DNA of 64,000 bases from an uncultured Pseudoalteromonas sp. (lineage in GTDB: Bacteria; Pseudomonadota; Gammaproteobacteria; Enterobacterales; Alteromonadaceae), in the NCBI GenBank assembly GCA_947493455.1, contig CANLRB010000005.1, forward strand, positions 229,339-293,338, read 5' to 3'. The translations under genes were made by a program, and so were the position numbers. The notes under the pieces were generated by a model. It was not told the origin of the DNA, did not search any database, and saw only the letters and a list, made by a program, of their open reading frames with translations. Below are positions 46,514-56,545 of this stretch, piece by piece (position 1 is the first letter of the stretch; every line of letters begins with the position of its first letter).

Positions 46514-46918
46514 TTAAGCTCCTTGACCGCCTAAGGCCTTTTTCAAACCTTGTATTTTACCTGTCATAAAGCGTAAGCTTGCTTGATATTCCATTGCATT
46601 TTGCACATAAAGGCTTCGCTCTACTTGCAAATCCACAGAGTTACCATCGCCGGTATCCGGTTGAGAAGGGATACGATACATGCTGTTGCTTTCTAACTCA
46701 TCAATAGTTAAGTCAAAATGTTTTTCGTGTGTCGTCGATAGGCTCTTGCTCTGCTTGAACTTTGCTTGCTCCAATGCGCTCGCAAAATCAATATCTTTCG
46801 CTTTATAATTTGGCGTATCGGCATTTGCAATGTTAGTTGCGAGTAATTCAGCTCGCTGAGAGCGGGCAAGAATTGCACCGGGATGCACACCAAATGCTTT
46901 ATCAAAACTAATCGCCAT
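46514..46918 (-). CDS. flgB: Proximal rod protein FlgB
   Basis: 134 residues. AISFDKAFGVHPGAILARSQRAELLATNIANADTPNYKAKDIDF is classical FlgB N-terminus. GGAG before ATG. First gene of flgBCDE with a sigma-54 promoter 35 nt upstream. Confidence 0.96.
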   Translation of the reverse strand: MAISFDKAFGVHPGAILARSQRAELLATNIANADTPNYKAKDIDFASALEQAKFKQSKSLSTTHEKHFDLTIDELESNSMYRIPSQPDTGDGNSVDLQVERSLYVQNAMEYQASLRFMTGKIQGLKKALGGQGA

Positions 46919-46952
46919 AACGTCTCCAAATTTTTGACTTTAGAAAAATAAT

Positions 46953-46967
46953 GCAATTAGCAGACCA
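46953..46967 (-). promoter_or_regulatory. Sigma-54 promoter of flgBCDE
   Basis: Minus strand TGGTCTGCTAATTGC, with GG and TTGC intact at exact spacing (three mismatches inside the -24 box). 35 nt from the ATG. An imperfect AAAGGG/CCCTTT pair beyond it may end the cheR transcript. Confidence 0.55.
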
Positions 46968-47057
46968 TAGTGACGAAAAAATAAAAATAAGATGTTTTTA
47001 AAGGGAGGGGATCACCCTTTGCTCAAATTTAAATAAACAAAGAGTGATTAAATTAGA

Positions 47058-47888
47058 TTACTTCTTTTGGTAAATAATACCAGGGTTACAACGCAACATA
47101 TCGTAGTCATCGCTCAACCCAGACATCGACTCAGAGGCGCCTAAAAATAAATAGCCTTTCGGATTCAATGACTGTGAGAACTGCTTGATAATTTTTGCTT
47201 TAACTTCTGGAGAAAAGTAAATCAACACGTTACGACAAAATATAACATCAAACTTACCCATTAAGGCATAAGAGTCGAGTAAATTTAAATGCCGAAAGCT
47301 CACCATGCGTTTGACTGAATCGTTTACTTTCGCCATACCATGTTCTGTAGTTGTAAAAAACTTCTTGCGGCGTTCAGCTGACAGACCTCGCGCAAGTGCA
47401 AGTGAATCGTACTCGGCGTTTTTACACAAATCCAGCATCGTGTTTGAAATATCAGTACCCACAATATTTACACTCGATGCCAGCGCCCCTGGTTTTGACT
47501 GCTTGTACTCTTCTACCGACATGGCAATCGAATACGGTTCCTGCCCAGACGAACTTGCCGCAGACCAAATTTTAATTGGCCGCCGCAAATCTTTAAATTC
47601 AGGGAAAATTTTTGTTTTTAATAACTCAAATGGGTAGGTGTCTCTAAACCAAAGTGTTTCATTCGTGGTCATGGCGTCAACCACAGCGGCACGTAACTGC
47701 CGCTCTCTCGGACTGAGTGTTTTTACAACGAGTTCAGATAAGGTCGCAACATCAAAACGCGCCATTAAAGGTGCAAGGCGGCTTTTCACTAAATATAGTT
47801 TGTTGTCACCAAGCACAATACCGCATTGTTGTTCTAAAAAGTCACGAAACTGCTGATACTCTCTATCATCAAGATTTTTATTACTCAA
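47058..47888 (-). CDS. cheR: Chemoreceptor methyltransferase CheR
   Basis: 276 residues. N-terminal CheR_N (YQQFRDFLEQQCGIVLGD), catalytic CheR domain with KIWSAASSSGQEPYSIAM and VIFCRNVLIYFSPE. Methylates chemoreceptor glutamates with SAM. Starts with TTG (MSNKNLDD); weak Shine-Dalgarno. 16 nt after cheV. Confidence 0.93.
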   Translation of the reverse strand: MSNKNLDDREYQQFRDFLEQQCGIVLGDNKLYLVKSRLAPLMARFDVATLSELVVKTLSPRERQLRAAVVDAMTTNETLWFRDTYPFELLKTKIFPEFKDLRRPIKIWSAASSSGQEPYSIAMSVEEYKQSKPGALASSVNIVGTDISNTMLDLCKNAEYDSLALARGLSAERRKKFFTTTEHGMAKVNDSVKRMVSFRHLNLLDSYALMGKFDVIFCRNVLIYFSPEVKAKIIKQFSQSLNPKGYLFLGASESMSGLSDDYDMLRCNPGIIYQKK

Positions 47889-47904
47889 TATCTTATTCTC
47901 TGAA

Positions 47905-48837
47905 TTAATCTAAATGAACCCATTTTTTCACTGCCGATGCCAGTTCATCAGGATTAAACTTCGCAATAAAGTCATCGGCACCCACTTTTTCTATCATCGC
48001 ATGGTTAAATACACCACTGAGCGATGTATGCAAAATTACATGTAATGGTGCCAAGCGCGGATCAGCTTTCACCTCAGCGGTTAAGGTATAACCATCCATT
48101 TCCGGCATCTCGACATCCGATATTAATAATGCAACACGTTCTGTAATATCATTATTACAATCTTGTTTCGAAATTTCTTTTAATCTAATTAAAGCTTCTT
48201 TACCATTTTTTGCCAGCTCAGTTTGCACGCCTAACGGTTCTAATGCGCGCTTCACTTGGTTTCTAGCAACTGCTGAGTCATCTGCAATAAATACGATGCG
48301 CTCGCCTAAATCCCGCTGCATCTCGCCATCTGCGACAATTTCTGCGCTCACTTCAGTATCAATTGGGCATATTTCATTTAGAATTTTTTCAACATCGAGG
48401 ATTTCGACTAACTCATTTTCAATTTCAGTCACTGCGGTTAAATAAGAATAACGCCCAGACCCAGATGGCGGTGGCATTATCGATTCCCAGTTCATATTGA
48501 CAATACGTTCAACCGAGCCAACTAAAAAGCCTTGCACTGAACGATTATACTCCGCAATGATAACAAAACAGTTGGTTATATCTTCTATTGGCGGACCACC
48601 CACAGCGAGTGATAAATCAATTACCGAAATGGTTTGCCCACGAATGTGCGCAACTCCTCTTATATATGCATTTGATTTAGGCATTGCTGTCAAATTCGGG
48701 CATTGCAACACTTCCCGAACCTTAAATACATTAATACCAAAACGTTGGCGCCCTCTGAGCCTAAACAACAATAGCTCAAGTCGGTTTTGCCCTACGAGTT
48801 GTGTTCTCTGATTGACCGAGTCTAAAACACCTGCCAT
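47905..48837 (-). CDS. cheV: Chemotaxis coupling protein CheV
   Basis: 310 residues: CheW-like domain (about 20-155) plus a C-terminal receiver with phosphoacceptor D241 (LLISDVEMPEMDGY). ATG chosen (MAGVLDSVNQ) because AGGAG lies 6 nt upstream; a longer frame of 5 residues exists. Couples receptors to CheA. Divergent from flgA. Confidence 0.93.
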   Translation of the reverse strand: MAGVLDSVNQRTQLVGQNRLELLLFRLRGRQRFGINVFKVREVLQCPNLTAMPKSNAYIRGVAHIRGQTISVIDLSLAVGGPPIEDITNCFVIIAEYNRSVQGFLVGSVERIVNMNWESIMPPPSGSGRYSYLTAVTEIENELVEILDVEKILNEICPIDTEVSAEIVADGEMQRDLGERIVFIADDSAVARNQVKRALEPLGVQTELAKNGKEALIRLKEISKQDCNNDITERVALLISDVEMPEMDGYTLTAEVKADPRLAPLHVILHTSLSGVFNHAMIEKVGADDFIAKFNPDELASAVKKWVHLD

Positions 48838-48965
48838 TTCAATCTCCTGCATGAAAAACTAAGTTTCGGAACAAAACTTGCTTTTCGTATCTAAGTACGA
48901 TGAACGTCTAAAAATTGACGCTCATTAATATATACCCTGTTTTAACCATTAAGCATAGTAGAAAC

Positions 48966-49676
48966 ATGATGAGTATGTTTAAAAAAATCGATAGTTTTCT
49001 AGTAATTTACATTTTTATTATAGCCTTGCTCTCTGCTAAGGGGTATGCCCGCGTCTATACAAAACTTGAGCTACAACAAATGGCTGTAGATTTTGTTGCA
49101 CAAAATGCCCCACAACTTGAACAAGGCGAGCGAAAAATAACCGCCTCAAATATTGATGCGCGCACGCCAAAAAGATACTGCGATTCAATGCCACAAGTAA
49201 GTACCGCACGCGACACTTATAATTATCGGCAAACAACAATAAAAATTAAGTGCTTAGACGAAAAAAATTGGCAGCAATTTGTACATGTGCGCAGTACAGA
49301 TATGATCCCAGTCATTGTGGCATCATCAGCGATTAATAAAGGTGAGCGCATTGAGTCACATCATTTAACAACAGCACTCAAAGCAAAACACCTTTCTCGT
49401 GGTAACCATGCCACTAATATCAACGCCTTGATTGGGAGCCGCAGCAAGCGCACCGTGCGTGTTGGCCAACCCATTAACAAGAACCAAGTGTGTTCAGTGT
49501 GTAAAGGTGATCGCGTTACCATAATTGCACAAACAAAAGGGCTTAGAATTAAAACCACAGGCGAAGCACTGCAAGACGGCGGGATTGGCGATAATATTCG
49601 TATTAAAAATGCAAAATCAGGCAAAAAAATTAAAGGAAATGTGGTTAATGTCGATACTGTGGCTGTATCTTTTTAG
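48966..49676 (+). CDS. flgA: P-ring assembly chaperone FlgA
   Basis: 236 residues with a Sec signal (FLVIYIFIIALLSAKGYA) and an SAF-type C-terminal domain with VIVASSAINKGERIESHHL and VRVGQPINKNQV. It shepherds FlgI through the periplasm. The ATG just before MMSMFKK is preferred over a 17-codon longer frame. Divergent from cheV, upstream of flgMN. Confidence 0.92.
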   Translation: MMSMFKKIDSFLVIYIFIIALLSAKGYARVYTKLELQQMAVDFVAQNAPQLEQGERKITASNIDARTPKRYCDSMPQVSTARDTYNYRQTTIKIKCLDEKNWQQFVHVRSTDMIPVIVASSAINKGERIESHHLTTALKAKHLSRGNHATNINALIGSRSKRTVRVGQPINKNQVCSVCKGDRVTIIAQTKGLRIKTTGEALQDGGIGDNIRIKNAKSGKKIKGNVVNVDTVAVSF

Positions 49677-49734
49677 AATTAATTATGAGTTATCAAATAG
49701 TTCTAAATTTAAATCATTTTCTAGTAAATTATGC

Positions 49735-49761
49735 TAAAGTTTTGCTAATGATAGCCGATAC
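49735..49761 (+). promoter_or_regulatory. Sigma-28 promoter of flgMN
   Basis: TAAAG followed after the 15-nt spacer by GCCGATAC (one mismatch to GCCGATAA). 35 nt from the flgM ATG, giving autoregulation of the anti-sigma factor. Confidence 0.8.
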
Positions 49762-49796
49762 GTAAGATAGGTTGTTAAAAGGTAGAGATTAGAACA

Positions 49797-50126
49797 ATGG
49801 TAAATCAAATAAATAACGGCGCAGCCAATGCTGCGAATCAAAATGTGAGGCTTGATTCAGCAAAACAGCAAGCTGCTGATACAGCAAACAAACAGGCTCA
49901 AACGAACCCGGTTAACACAGCTAAAACAGCAGCTGATTCAGTTAGTTTAACGGCGCAGGCAAAACAGTTAAAAAACTTATCTGAAAAAGCGGAGCAAGCA
50001 CCAGGTTTTGACGAGAAAAAAGTCAACGAGCTGAAAAAAGCCATCGCAAATGGTGAGTACAAAATTGACGCAGAAAAACTTGCTGAAAATATCAGCAATA
50101 TGGAATTTGGATTTTTTGGCAGATAA
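49797..50126 (+). CDS. flgM: Anti-sigma-28 factor FlgM
   Basis: 109 residues. C-terminal sigma-binding helices visible in PGFDEKKVNELKKAIANGEYKIDAEKLAENISNMEF-like segment (family signature VNELK.AI..G.Y.ID..K.A). The N-terminal half is Ala/Gln/Asn-rich and disordered, as needed for export. Followed by flgN after 3 nt. Confidence 0.92.
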   Translation: MVNQINNGAANAANQNVRLDSAKQQAADTANKQAQTNPVNTAKTAADSVSLTAQAKQLKNLSEKAEQAPGFDEKKVNELKKAIANGEYKIDAEKLAENISNMEFGFFGR

Positions 50127-50129
50127 ACA

Positions 50130-50534
50130 ATGAGCAATACTGATTTATTCGAGTCACAAACCGCTGACTTACGCACGTTAGTGGATGTATTAAATACAGA
50201 GCTCGACGCCATTGCTGCGCGCGATCACGAAAAGTTATCCGCTGCTGTCAATGAAAAATCATCATTACTCAACGCCATTACCGCGCGAGACAAACACATT
50301 GCGACCTGCTATGACGCCTCTCTACCCGAGCATCAGCAGGCCGTAACACAAATCAATGAACTACTCGCGCAGTGTAAGCAACAAAACGACGTCAACCACA
50401 TCGCCGCAAATCAAAGTCTCGTTGCATCACAAAAATTAAAAGACATCTTTTTTGGCAAAACCCAATCGGGCTATGATAGCAAAGGAAAAGCGTTTAGCTT
50501 GCCATCAGCGATAGCAAAAGGGATTAAGGCTTAA
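50130..50534 (+). CDS. flgN: FlgK/FlgL export chaperone FlgN
   Basis: 134 residues, all helical (LRTLVDVLNTELDAIAARDHEKLSAAVNEKSSLLNAI), the typical FlgN pattern. Position directly behind flgM supports it. Confidence 0.88.
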   Translation: MSNTDLFESQTADLRTLVDVLNTELDAIAARDHEKLSAAVNEKSSLLNAITARDKHIATCYDASLPEHQQAVTQINELLAQCKQQNDVNHIAANQSLVASQKLKDIFFGKTQSGYDSKGKAFSLPSAIAKGIKA

Positions 50535-50601
50535 CCCCCTCTTCACACTTTATACACCTTTTGGCGAATTAGCTTATACAAGCCTCTTTAATAGTATGTC
50601 A

Positions 50602-51057
50602 CTAATAGTATGTTACTTTCTTAACCGAACGCGGACGCACTTGACCAATATACAAATCATGAACCAACTTCATATCGAGCTCTAGTTCTGTTGCATACGT
50701 GTCGCCAACCGGATAACTTTTCACCACCTTAGCACCGCGAACCACACCTTGTACTTGCGTTTTTAGTACGTCATTTTGGGCAATTGCACCGCGAATATTG
50801 GTCGTAGCATTAACCTTTTGCCCATACACTTGCTCTGCTAACTCACGGTACGCTTCGAGTTTAGATGCTTTAATCGCCATAATTGATTTTTGCGGTTGGG
50901 TTTTGCCAGGTTGCAAGCTAATAGGCGCATAACCCACTGCGTGTAATACTGGGTAAGTATCCGGTTTGGCGTATTCATACTCAATATGTTTGTCAAAGAT
51001 TTGACTGCAGCCACTGAGCGCACCGGTAATACAAAGTAATAAAGCTGCTTTTTTCAT
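50602..51057 (-). CDS. flgP: Outer-membrane lipoprotein FlgP (LPP20 type)
   Basis: 151 residues; lipoprotein signal MKKAALLLCITGALSGC with lipidation at C17. LPP20 domain with IMAIKASKLEAYRELAEQVYGQKV and VVRGAKVVKSYPVGDTYATEL. The ATG at 51057 fits the sigma-54 element 41 nt upstream; a frame 4 codons longer exists. Needed for outer-membrane stability of sheathed polar flagella in vibrios. The usual companion flgO is not in this window. Confidence 0.9.
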   Translation of the reverse strand: MKKAALLLCITGALSGCSQIFDKHIEYEYAKPDTYPVLHAVGYAPISLQPGKTQPQKSIMAIKASKLEAYRELAEQVYGQKVNATTNIRGAIAQNDVLKTQVQGVVRGAKVVKSYPVGDTYATELELDMKLVHDLYIGQVRPRSVKKVTYY

Positions 51058-51097
51058 GCTAAAACCCATTGTTTTATCTCAATCTGATAAAGTTAAA

Positions 51098-51112
51098 GCA
51101 ATTTGTATGCCT
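51098..51112 (-). promoter_or_regulatory. Sigma-54 promoter of flgP
   Basis: Minus strand AGGCATACAAATTGC has TTGC and GG at exact spacing (first base A instead of T, C to T at sixth). 41 nt from the flgP ATG. Confidence 0.6.
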
Positions 51113-51132
51113 GAAAGCAATAAAAACCACTT

Positions 51133-51147
51133 TGGTATAGTTTGTGC
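51133..51147 (+). promoter_or_regulatory. Candidate sigma-54 promoter of flgT
   Basis: TGGTATAGTTTGTGC has GG and GC at exact spacing. 40 nt from the flgT ATG, the same geometry as the other flagellar sigma-54 promoters. Weakest match is at the -12 box (GTGC). Confidence 0.45.
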
Positions 51148-51186
51148 TTTATCTACTCAGGTACTTTATAAAGCTGAGTTGCTACC

Positions 51187-52356
51187 ATGAAAAGGTTGTT
51201 GTTAATTTGTCTCTTTATTCACTTCCCATGCGCGGCGGTTTGGTACGAATCAACAGGTCACGCCCAGATACGTAATGGCGATACCGATGTTGCGCGTACT
51301 CAAGCCACAGAAGACGCCATCAAACAGGCATTGATTTTTTCGGGCGCGCAAGTACAAGGCATTCAAAGCGTTGCCAACGGTATTTGGCAAGGTACTGAAG
51401 TCAACATTGCTTCACACGGGTCAATCGACCATATCGAAGTTGTTGATGAACGCCATAGTGACGATTTAATGTCGGTCACCCTGCGTCTTGATATTATTTC
51501 GAACGACGAAGCCTGTCAGCAGTCCGCCATTAAAAAGTCGATCACCATTACTAAAATGGGCTTCAATAACAAACAACAAGCACAAATGGGGCAAATATTT
51601 TCGCTCAATAAGTCGGTCAGCCAACAACTCAGTAATGGCTTTAATACGTTGAGTAATAATGTGGTGAGCGTGCCCTATTTAACCCCAACTATTCGCACTA
51701 AGTCATTTTTTAAACAACTCGATGACAATAAAATACAAGCCATAAAACAAATCGCAAATCATAACAAAACACAATATGTGTTATTGAGCCAGATTAACGA
51801 TGTGTCGCTTGGCGATCAGCAAAATTCATCGCTCGCGTTTTGGGCCGAAAAATCATTCGAACGTTTTTTTAATGTGGATACTTTGCTCTTCAATGGCATC
51901 ACTGGCGAATTAGTAGAGCAAAAAACATATCATGCCAGCGGCTTATGGCAATACAAAAAGAATGCCAAAGTTGATGTTAACAGCAGTACATTTTGGCACA
52001 GCGATTATGGTAAAACGGTCAATAGCGTTGCAGAGCAAATCGTTCAAGATGTTAATTATCAAATCGCCTGTCAGCCCGTACTTGGCGTTATAAGTACCGT
52101 CAATGAAAATACAGTACGTATTAATTTAGGTAAAGCACATGGCCTTGTAAAAGGACAAAAGCTGAGTGTGAGCCAAAGATCTCAGTCACTGACTCACGTA
52201 GAAGCTGATATTGTCGATACTTTGCACCAAGTCCGTGTTGAGCGAGTATTTCAAAACTATGCCATTGCTCACATTATTGGCGATTCATTCCTCGCTAACA
52301 TCCAAACCAACGATTTGGTGCAACTCGCGAACTTTGATGAACCGATATTAGAGTAA
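51187..52356 (+). CDS. flgT: H-ring protein FlgT
   Basis: 389 residues; Sec signal peptide (MKRLLLICLFIHFPCAAVW). N-terminal FlgT_N with STGHAQIRNGDTDVARTQATEDAIKQA-type pattern, and C-terminal FlgT_C region near LGKAHGLVKGQKLSVSQRS. Forms the H ring that supports MotX/MotY in sodium-driven polar motors. Divergent from flgP. Confidence 0.93.
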   Translation: MKRLLLICLFIHFPCAAVWYESTGHAQIRNGDTDVARTQATEDAIKQALIFSGAQVQGIQSVANGIWQGTEVNIASHGSIDHIEVVDERHSDDLMSVTLRLDIISNDEACQQSAIKKSITITKMGFNNKQQAQMGQIFSLNKSVSQQLSNGFNTLSNNVVSVPYLTPTIRTKSFFKQLDDNKIQAIKQIANHNKTQYVLLSQINDVSLGDQQNSSLAFWAEKSFERFFNVDTLLFNGITGELVEQKTYHASGLWQYKKNAKVDVNSSTFWHSDYGKTVNSVAEQIVQDVNYQIACQPVLGVISTVNENTVRINLGKAHGLVKGQKLSVSQRSQSLTHVEADIVDTLHQVRVERVFQNYAIAHIIGDSFLANIQTNDLVQLANFDEPILE

Positions 52357-52358
52357 GA

Positions 52359-53147
52359 TTATTTGGCAGTAGAGCGTGCCGATGAGCGTTGCTGCTGTAT
52401 CATCGCAGTAATTGGCGCCAACGACTTGGGTTTATGCCAGCGTAAACCAATTTCATAGGCACATTTTTGCCAAAGACGTTTTACAGAACTCGTTCTCAAG
52501 TGGGCGCGTTTGGCAATAATATCTATTTCGCTGTCTTCATCTTCAGGGATCACAATTGACGGCTGTGTCATCAATATTGTGAGGCCATGTTGCCACCAAT
52601 GTTTCATCGCAACATCGGCAGGCTCGCCAAAGCGGCGATATAACTTAAGCAATTTTTCAGCACCGCTGCGCGATACGAGTTGGGCAATGGTTGAGTGAGG
52701 TGTTTTTTGTGGTGTCGCTAAGGTTACAGCTGGCGTTAACTGACATTCTTCGATCGCCTTTTTCGCTTTTTTACCCGCATATAGCTTGATAATATCCCAG
52801 TGATCTGACGTGCCGACTAATGATGTCACTGCAGGAACGAATTCACTGCCAATCACCGCATCATCTTCAAGTATCAATGCACACGAGTGCCCACTCAACA
52901 AAAACGACTCTAACGCTTTACGATGGCTCAATATACAGCCGATTTCACCCAAATTAAGTTGTTTATGGTAGCGCGCTTGGTTTATCGATGTGCAGTAACC
53001 CAATGTTTCGGGGTTTTCAATCAGCTTGCCATCAACCGCCTCAATTCGTTGAAAAGGAAGATCGATATTTTGTAATTGCGATGTAATTGACGCCATACGC
53101 CGCGTTGAGCGCGCCATATTAATCACATACACAGCTAAACCATTCAT
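52359..53147 (-). CDS. Glycosyltransferase family 25 protein
   Basis: 262 residues of the LpxT/LgtB-like GT25 family: starts AVYVINMARSTRRMASITSQL, has the donor/metal region SGHSCALILEDDAVIGSEF and LYRRFGEPADVAMKHWW. Soluble or peripheral. Convergent with flgT (gap 2 nt), downstream of the valS terminator. Probably works on lipopolysaccharide or on the flagellar sheath; the position alone does not prove a link to flagellin. Confidence 0.85.
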   Translation of the reverse strand: MNGLAVYVINMARSTRRMASITSQLQNIDLPFQRIEAVDGKLIENPETLGYCTSINQARYHKQLNLGEIGCILSHRKALESFLLSGHSCALILEDDAVIGSEFVPAVTSLVGTSDHWDIIKLYAGKKAKKAIEECQLTPAVTLATPQKTPHSTIAQLVSRSGAEKLLKLYRRFGEPADVAMKHWWQHGLTILMTQPSIVIPEDEDSEIDIIAKRAHLRTSSVKRLWQKCAYEIGLRWHKPKSLAPITAMIQQQRSSARSTAK

Positions 53148-53160
53148 AACCTACCCCCAA

Positions 53161-53190
53161 TAAAAAAGCCGCGTAAAAGATTACGCGGCC
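53161..53190 (-). terminator. Terminator of valS
   Basis: GCCGCGTAA-AAGA-TTACGCGGC stem (53168-53189) with T run on the minus strand, 29 nt after the valS stop. Confidence 0.9.
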
Positions 53191-53218
53191 TTTATTACAT
53201 TTACAATGTAAACAGCTG

Positions 53219-56065
53219 TTATAAGCTATTTATTTTTTCTTTTTGCGCTAATAGCTTGGCTTTTGCTTCGCTAAATTCAGCTAACTTGTCTTTTTCTTTT
53301 GCAAGTACAGCCTCAGGCGCATTATTTACAAATTTTTCATTTGCGAGTTTTTTCTCAACTTGAGCGAGCCCTTTCTCTGCTTTTTCGAGTTGTTTATTAA
53401 TGCGCGCAAGTTCCGCCTCAACATCAATTAACCCCGCCATCGGGATCAACACTTCTAAGCTGCCCACCAATGCCGTCGCAGAAGCCGGCGCTTCATCCGA
53501 GTCGGTGAGTACCATCGTTGATTCAAGCTTAGCTAGCGATGCTAAGAACTGTTGGTTGTCGTTCAAACGACGCGTATCTTCGTCGCTTGCGTTCTTCAAC
53601 AGAACATTAAGCGGTTTATTCGGGCTAATATCCATCTCACCACGAATATTACGAATCGCAACAATAAACTGTTTTACCCATTCAAGATCAGCCATTGCCG
53701 CTTCATCAACTTGGCTTTGGTCAAACTCAGGGAATGACTGAAGCATAATTGTATCTGCGTTGATATTTGCAAGTGGTGCAACACGCTGCCAAATTGTTTC
53801 TGTAATGTATGGCGTAAGTGGGTGCATTAATCGCAATAGGCCTTCTAGCACTTTTACAAGTGTATTGCGCGTTCCACGTTGCTCAAGCTCTGAACCTTTA
53901 AACAATACCGGCTTAGTTAGCTCTAGATACCAGTCACAGAACTGGTTCCAGGTGAACTCATAAATAGTATTCGCCGCAAGGTCAAAACGATAATTATCGA
54001 GGTGCTCTGTAAAAGTATTTACCGTGTTTTGGAACTGGCCTAAGATCCAGCGATCAGCAAGTGATAATTGCATTTCGCCGCCGTTAAAGCCGCAGTCTTT
54101 TTCTTCAGTGTGCATCAATACATAACGACTTGCATTCCACAACTTATTACAGAAGTTACGATACCCTTCAAGGCGATTCATATCCCAGTTGATATCACGA
54201 CCCGTTGACGCCATTGCAGAAAGCGTAAAGCGAAGCGCATCTGTACCGTGTGCTTCAATGCCATTTTCAAATGTTTTACGTGTATTTTTTTCAATTTTCT
54301 TAGCAAGTTGCGGTTGCATCATGTTACCGCAGCGCTTGTTGACTAAGCTTTCGAGGTCGATGCCGTCAATCATATCAATTGGGTCAAGCACATTACCTTT
54401 TGACTTAGACATTTTATCGCCATTTTCGTCACGAATCAGGCCTGTTACATAAACCGTTTTAAATGGTACTTGCGGCTTGCCATCTTCATCTTTAATAAAG
54501 TGCAACGTCATCATAATCATACGGGCAACCCAGAAGAAAATGATATCAAAACCCGTTACCAATACATCTGATGGGTGGAATACTTTTAAGTCATCCGTAT
54601 TTGCAGGCCAGCCTTGCGTTGAGAAGGTCCAAAGCGCTGACGAAAACCACGTATCCAGTACATCTTCGTCTTGCTTAAGCACAACATCATCGCCTAGGTT
54701 GTTATCACGGCGAACTTCTGCTTCATCGCGACCAACAAATACATTACCTTGCTCGTCATACCAAGCTGGGATGCGGTGTCCCCACCATAACTGACGTGAA
54801 ATACACCAGTCTTGAATGTCGTTCATCCAAGCGTTATACATGTTTTCGTATTGCGCTGGAACAAACTTAATATCACCGTTAGCAACCGCTTGTTTTGCAG
54901 GCTCTGCCAAAGGTGCAACACGTACATACCACTGATCGGTTAATAGTGGCTCAATCACCACACCAGAACGGTCGCCATACGGCACAGTTAAGCTGTGATC
55001 TTCAATTTTTTCTAATAGACCAAGTTGTTCAAATTCGTCGACGATTGCTTTACGTGCATCAAAGCGATCTAAACTGTGAAAACGCTCAGGAATTGGCGCA
55101 TCAATCTCAAGCTCTTTACCGTCAAATGTGTAACCTTCACCTGCAGTTAATACCGCAGCATCTTTGTCAAATACATTGATCATCGGCAACTGATGACGTT
55201 TACCAACTTCGTTATCGTTAAAGTCATGTGCCGGAGTGATTTTTACGCACCCTGTGCCTTTTTCCATATCAGCGTGTTCATCTGCAACAATTGGAATGCG
55301 GCGATTAACAATTGGTAAGAGTACTTCTTTACCAATTAAGTCTTGATAGCGTTCATCGTCTGGGTTTACCGCAACGCCGGTGTCACCAAGCATGGTTTCA
55401 GGACGCGTTGTAGCAACAACGATATAGTCTTTGCCATCTTGCGTTTTCAAGCCATCAGCCAGCGGGTAACGTAAGTTCCACATGTGGCCTTGTTTGTCTT
55501 TGTTTTCTACTTCAAGGTCTGAAATCGCTGTATGTAGTTTAGGGTCCCAGTTAACTAGGCGCTTACCACGATAAATTAAATCTTCTTTGTGCAGGCGTAC
55601 AAATACTTCTTTTACTGCCTCAGATAAACCCTCATCCATTGTAAAGCGCTCACGATCCCAATCGACCGATGCGCCTAAACGACGAAGCTGCTTAGTAATT
55701 GTGCCACCTGACTCGTTTTTCCATTGCCAAATACGGTCGATAAAATTGTCGCGACCAAGCTCATGACGCGTTTTGCCTTCTTCAGCCGCTAATTTACGCT
55801 CAACCACCATTTGCGTTGCAATACCAGCGTGGTCAGTACCTACTTGCCACAACGTATTATTGCCTTTCATACGCTTATAACGGGTCAAGGTATCCATTAT
55901 GGTATCTTGGAAGGCGTGGCCCATGTGCAAACTACCTGTGACATTTGGCGGCGGGATCATGATTGAATACGCGTCGCCTTTGCCTGAAGGCTTAAAATAG
56001 CCTTTCTCTTCCCAGCCTTGATATAAAGACTGTTCTATATCTTTTGGATTATAGGTTTTATCCAT
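53219..56065 (-). CDS. valS: Valyl-tRNA synthetase
   Basis: 948 residues, class I synthetase. HIGH motif as HMGH at 47-50 ([14 protein letters not shown]), KMSKS at 551-555, editing domain with [13 protein letters not shown], and a C-terminal coiled coil ([21 protein letters not shown]). Essential cytosolic enzyme. Follows holC by 18 nt in the pepA-holC-valS unit. Confidence 0.97.
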   Translation of the reverse strand: MDKTYNPKDIEQSLYQGWEEKGYFKPSGKGDAYSIMIPPPNVTGSLHMGHAFQDTIMDTLTRYKRMKGNNTLWQVGTDHAGIATQMVVERKLAAEEGKTRHELGRDNFIDRIWQWKNESGGTITKQLRRLGASVDWDRERFTMDEGLSEAVKEVFVRLHKEDLIYRGKRLVNWDPKLHTAISDLEVENKDKQGHMWNLRYPLADGLKTQDGKDYIVVATTRPETMLGDTGVAVNPDDERYQDLIGKEVLLPIVNRRIPIVADEHADMEKGTGCVKITPAHDFNDNEVGKRHQLPMINVFDKDAAVLTAGEGYTFDGKELEIDAPIPERFHSLDRFDARKAIVDEFEQLGLLEKIEDHSLTVPYGDRSGVVIEPLLTDQWYVRVAPLAEPAKQAVANGDIKFVPAQYENMYNAWMNDIQDWCISRQLWWGHRIPAWYDEQGNVFVGRDEAEVRRDNNLGDDVVLKQDEDVLDTWFSSALWTFSTQGWPANTDDLKVFHPSDVLVTGFDIIFFWVARMIMMTLHFIKDEDGKPQVPFKTVYVTGLIRDENGDKMSKSKGNVLDPIDMIDGIDLESLVNKRCGNMMQPQLAKKIEKNTRKTFENGIEAHGTDALRFTLSAMASTGRDINWDMNRLEGYRNFCNKLWNASRYVLMHTEEKDCGFNGGEMQLSLADRWILGQFQNTVNTFTEHLDNYRFDLAANTIYEFTWNQFCDWYLELTKPVLFKGSELEQRGTRNTLVKVLEGLLRLMHPLTPYITETIWQRVAPLANINADTIMLQSFPEFDQSQVDEAAMADLEWVKQFIVAIRNIRGEMDISPNKPLNVLLKNASDEDTRRLNDNQQFLASLAKLESTMVLTDSDEAPASATALVGSLEVLIPMAGLIDVEAELARINKQLEKAEKGLAQVEKKLANEKFVNNAPEAVLAKEKDKLAEFSEAKAKLLAQKEKINSL

Positions 56066-56083
56066 TGCACAGAACCTTAATAC

Positions 56084-56524
56084 TTAACTTTCAATATCGT
56101 GTGTAGATAGTGTTGCGCCGAGTTGGCGTAACTGTTTATAGCGCTCACGTGCCGCTTGTTTTAATTCATCGCTCGCTGGCACAAAATCGTATATTTGGCT
56201 AAAACGAGCGACAAAGTCGGGCACGACTGTCGCCAAATTAATCAATACATTGCGTTTGCCCGCCGGGGCAAAATCGCCAATTTCAACGGGAGCGCCGGCA
56301 TTTGGCCCTTCACCTTGAATATTGTGAGGCACAAAGCTATCGACTTCGAACGCCCACAAGTGTTCGTCAATAATGTGCGAGTCATCTTTCCCATTGGTAT
56401 AGATAAACACACGCGCACCTTGACGATATTGATCTGCTGCAATGCGTGCGGCAAGATCAAAATGAGCCGGAACATTATTTTCCGACTCACTCTGTTGTTT
56501 TAGAACGTAAAAAATTGCGTTCAT
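56084..56524 (-). CDS. holC: DNA polymerase III chi subunit HolC
   Basis: 146 residues. FYVLKQQSESENNVPAHFDLAARIAADQYRQGARVFI and FVPHNIQGEGPNAGAPVEI are HolC hallmarks. Links SSB to the clamp loader. Between pepA and valS, as in most gammaproteobacteria. Confidence 0.93.
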   Translation of the reverse strand: MNAIFYVLKQQSESENNVPAHFDLAARIAADQYRQGARVFIYTNGKDDSHIIDEHLWAFEVDSFVPHNIQGEGPNAGAPVEIGDFAPAGKRNVLINLATVVPDFVARFSQIYDFVPASDELKQAARERYKQLRQLGATLSTHDIES

Positions 56525-56545
56525 TAAACTAACCTAACGCTCATA

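Noticed and set aside
46980-47030. Strong terminator for cheR
   Set aside because: Only an imperfect AAAGGG/CCCTTT pair with no T run; too weak to list separately.
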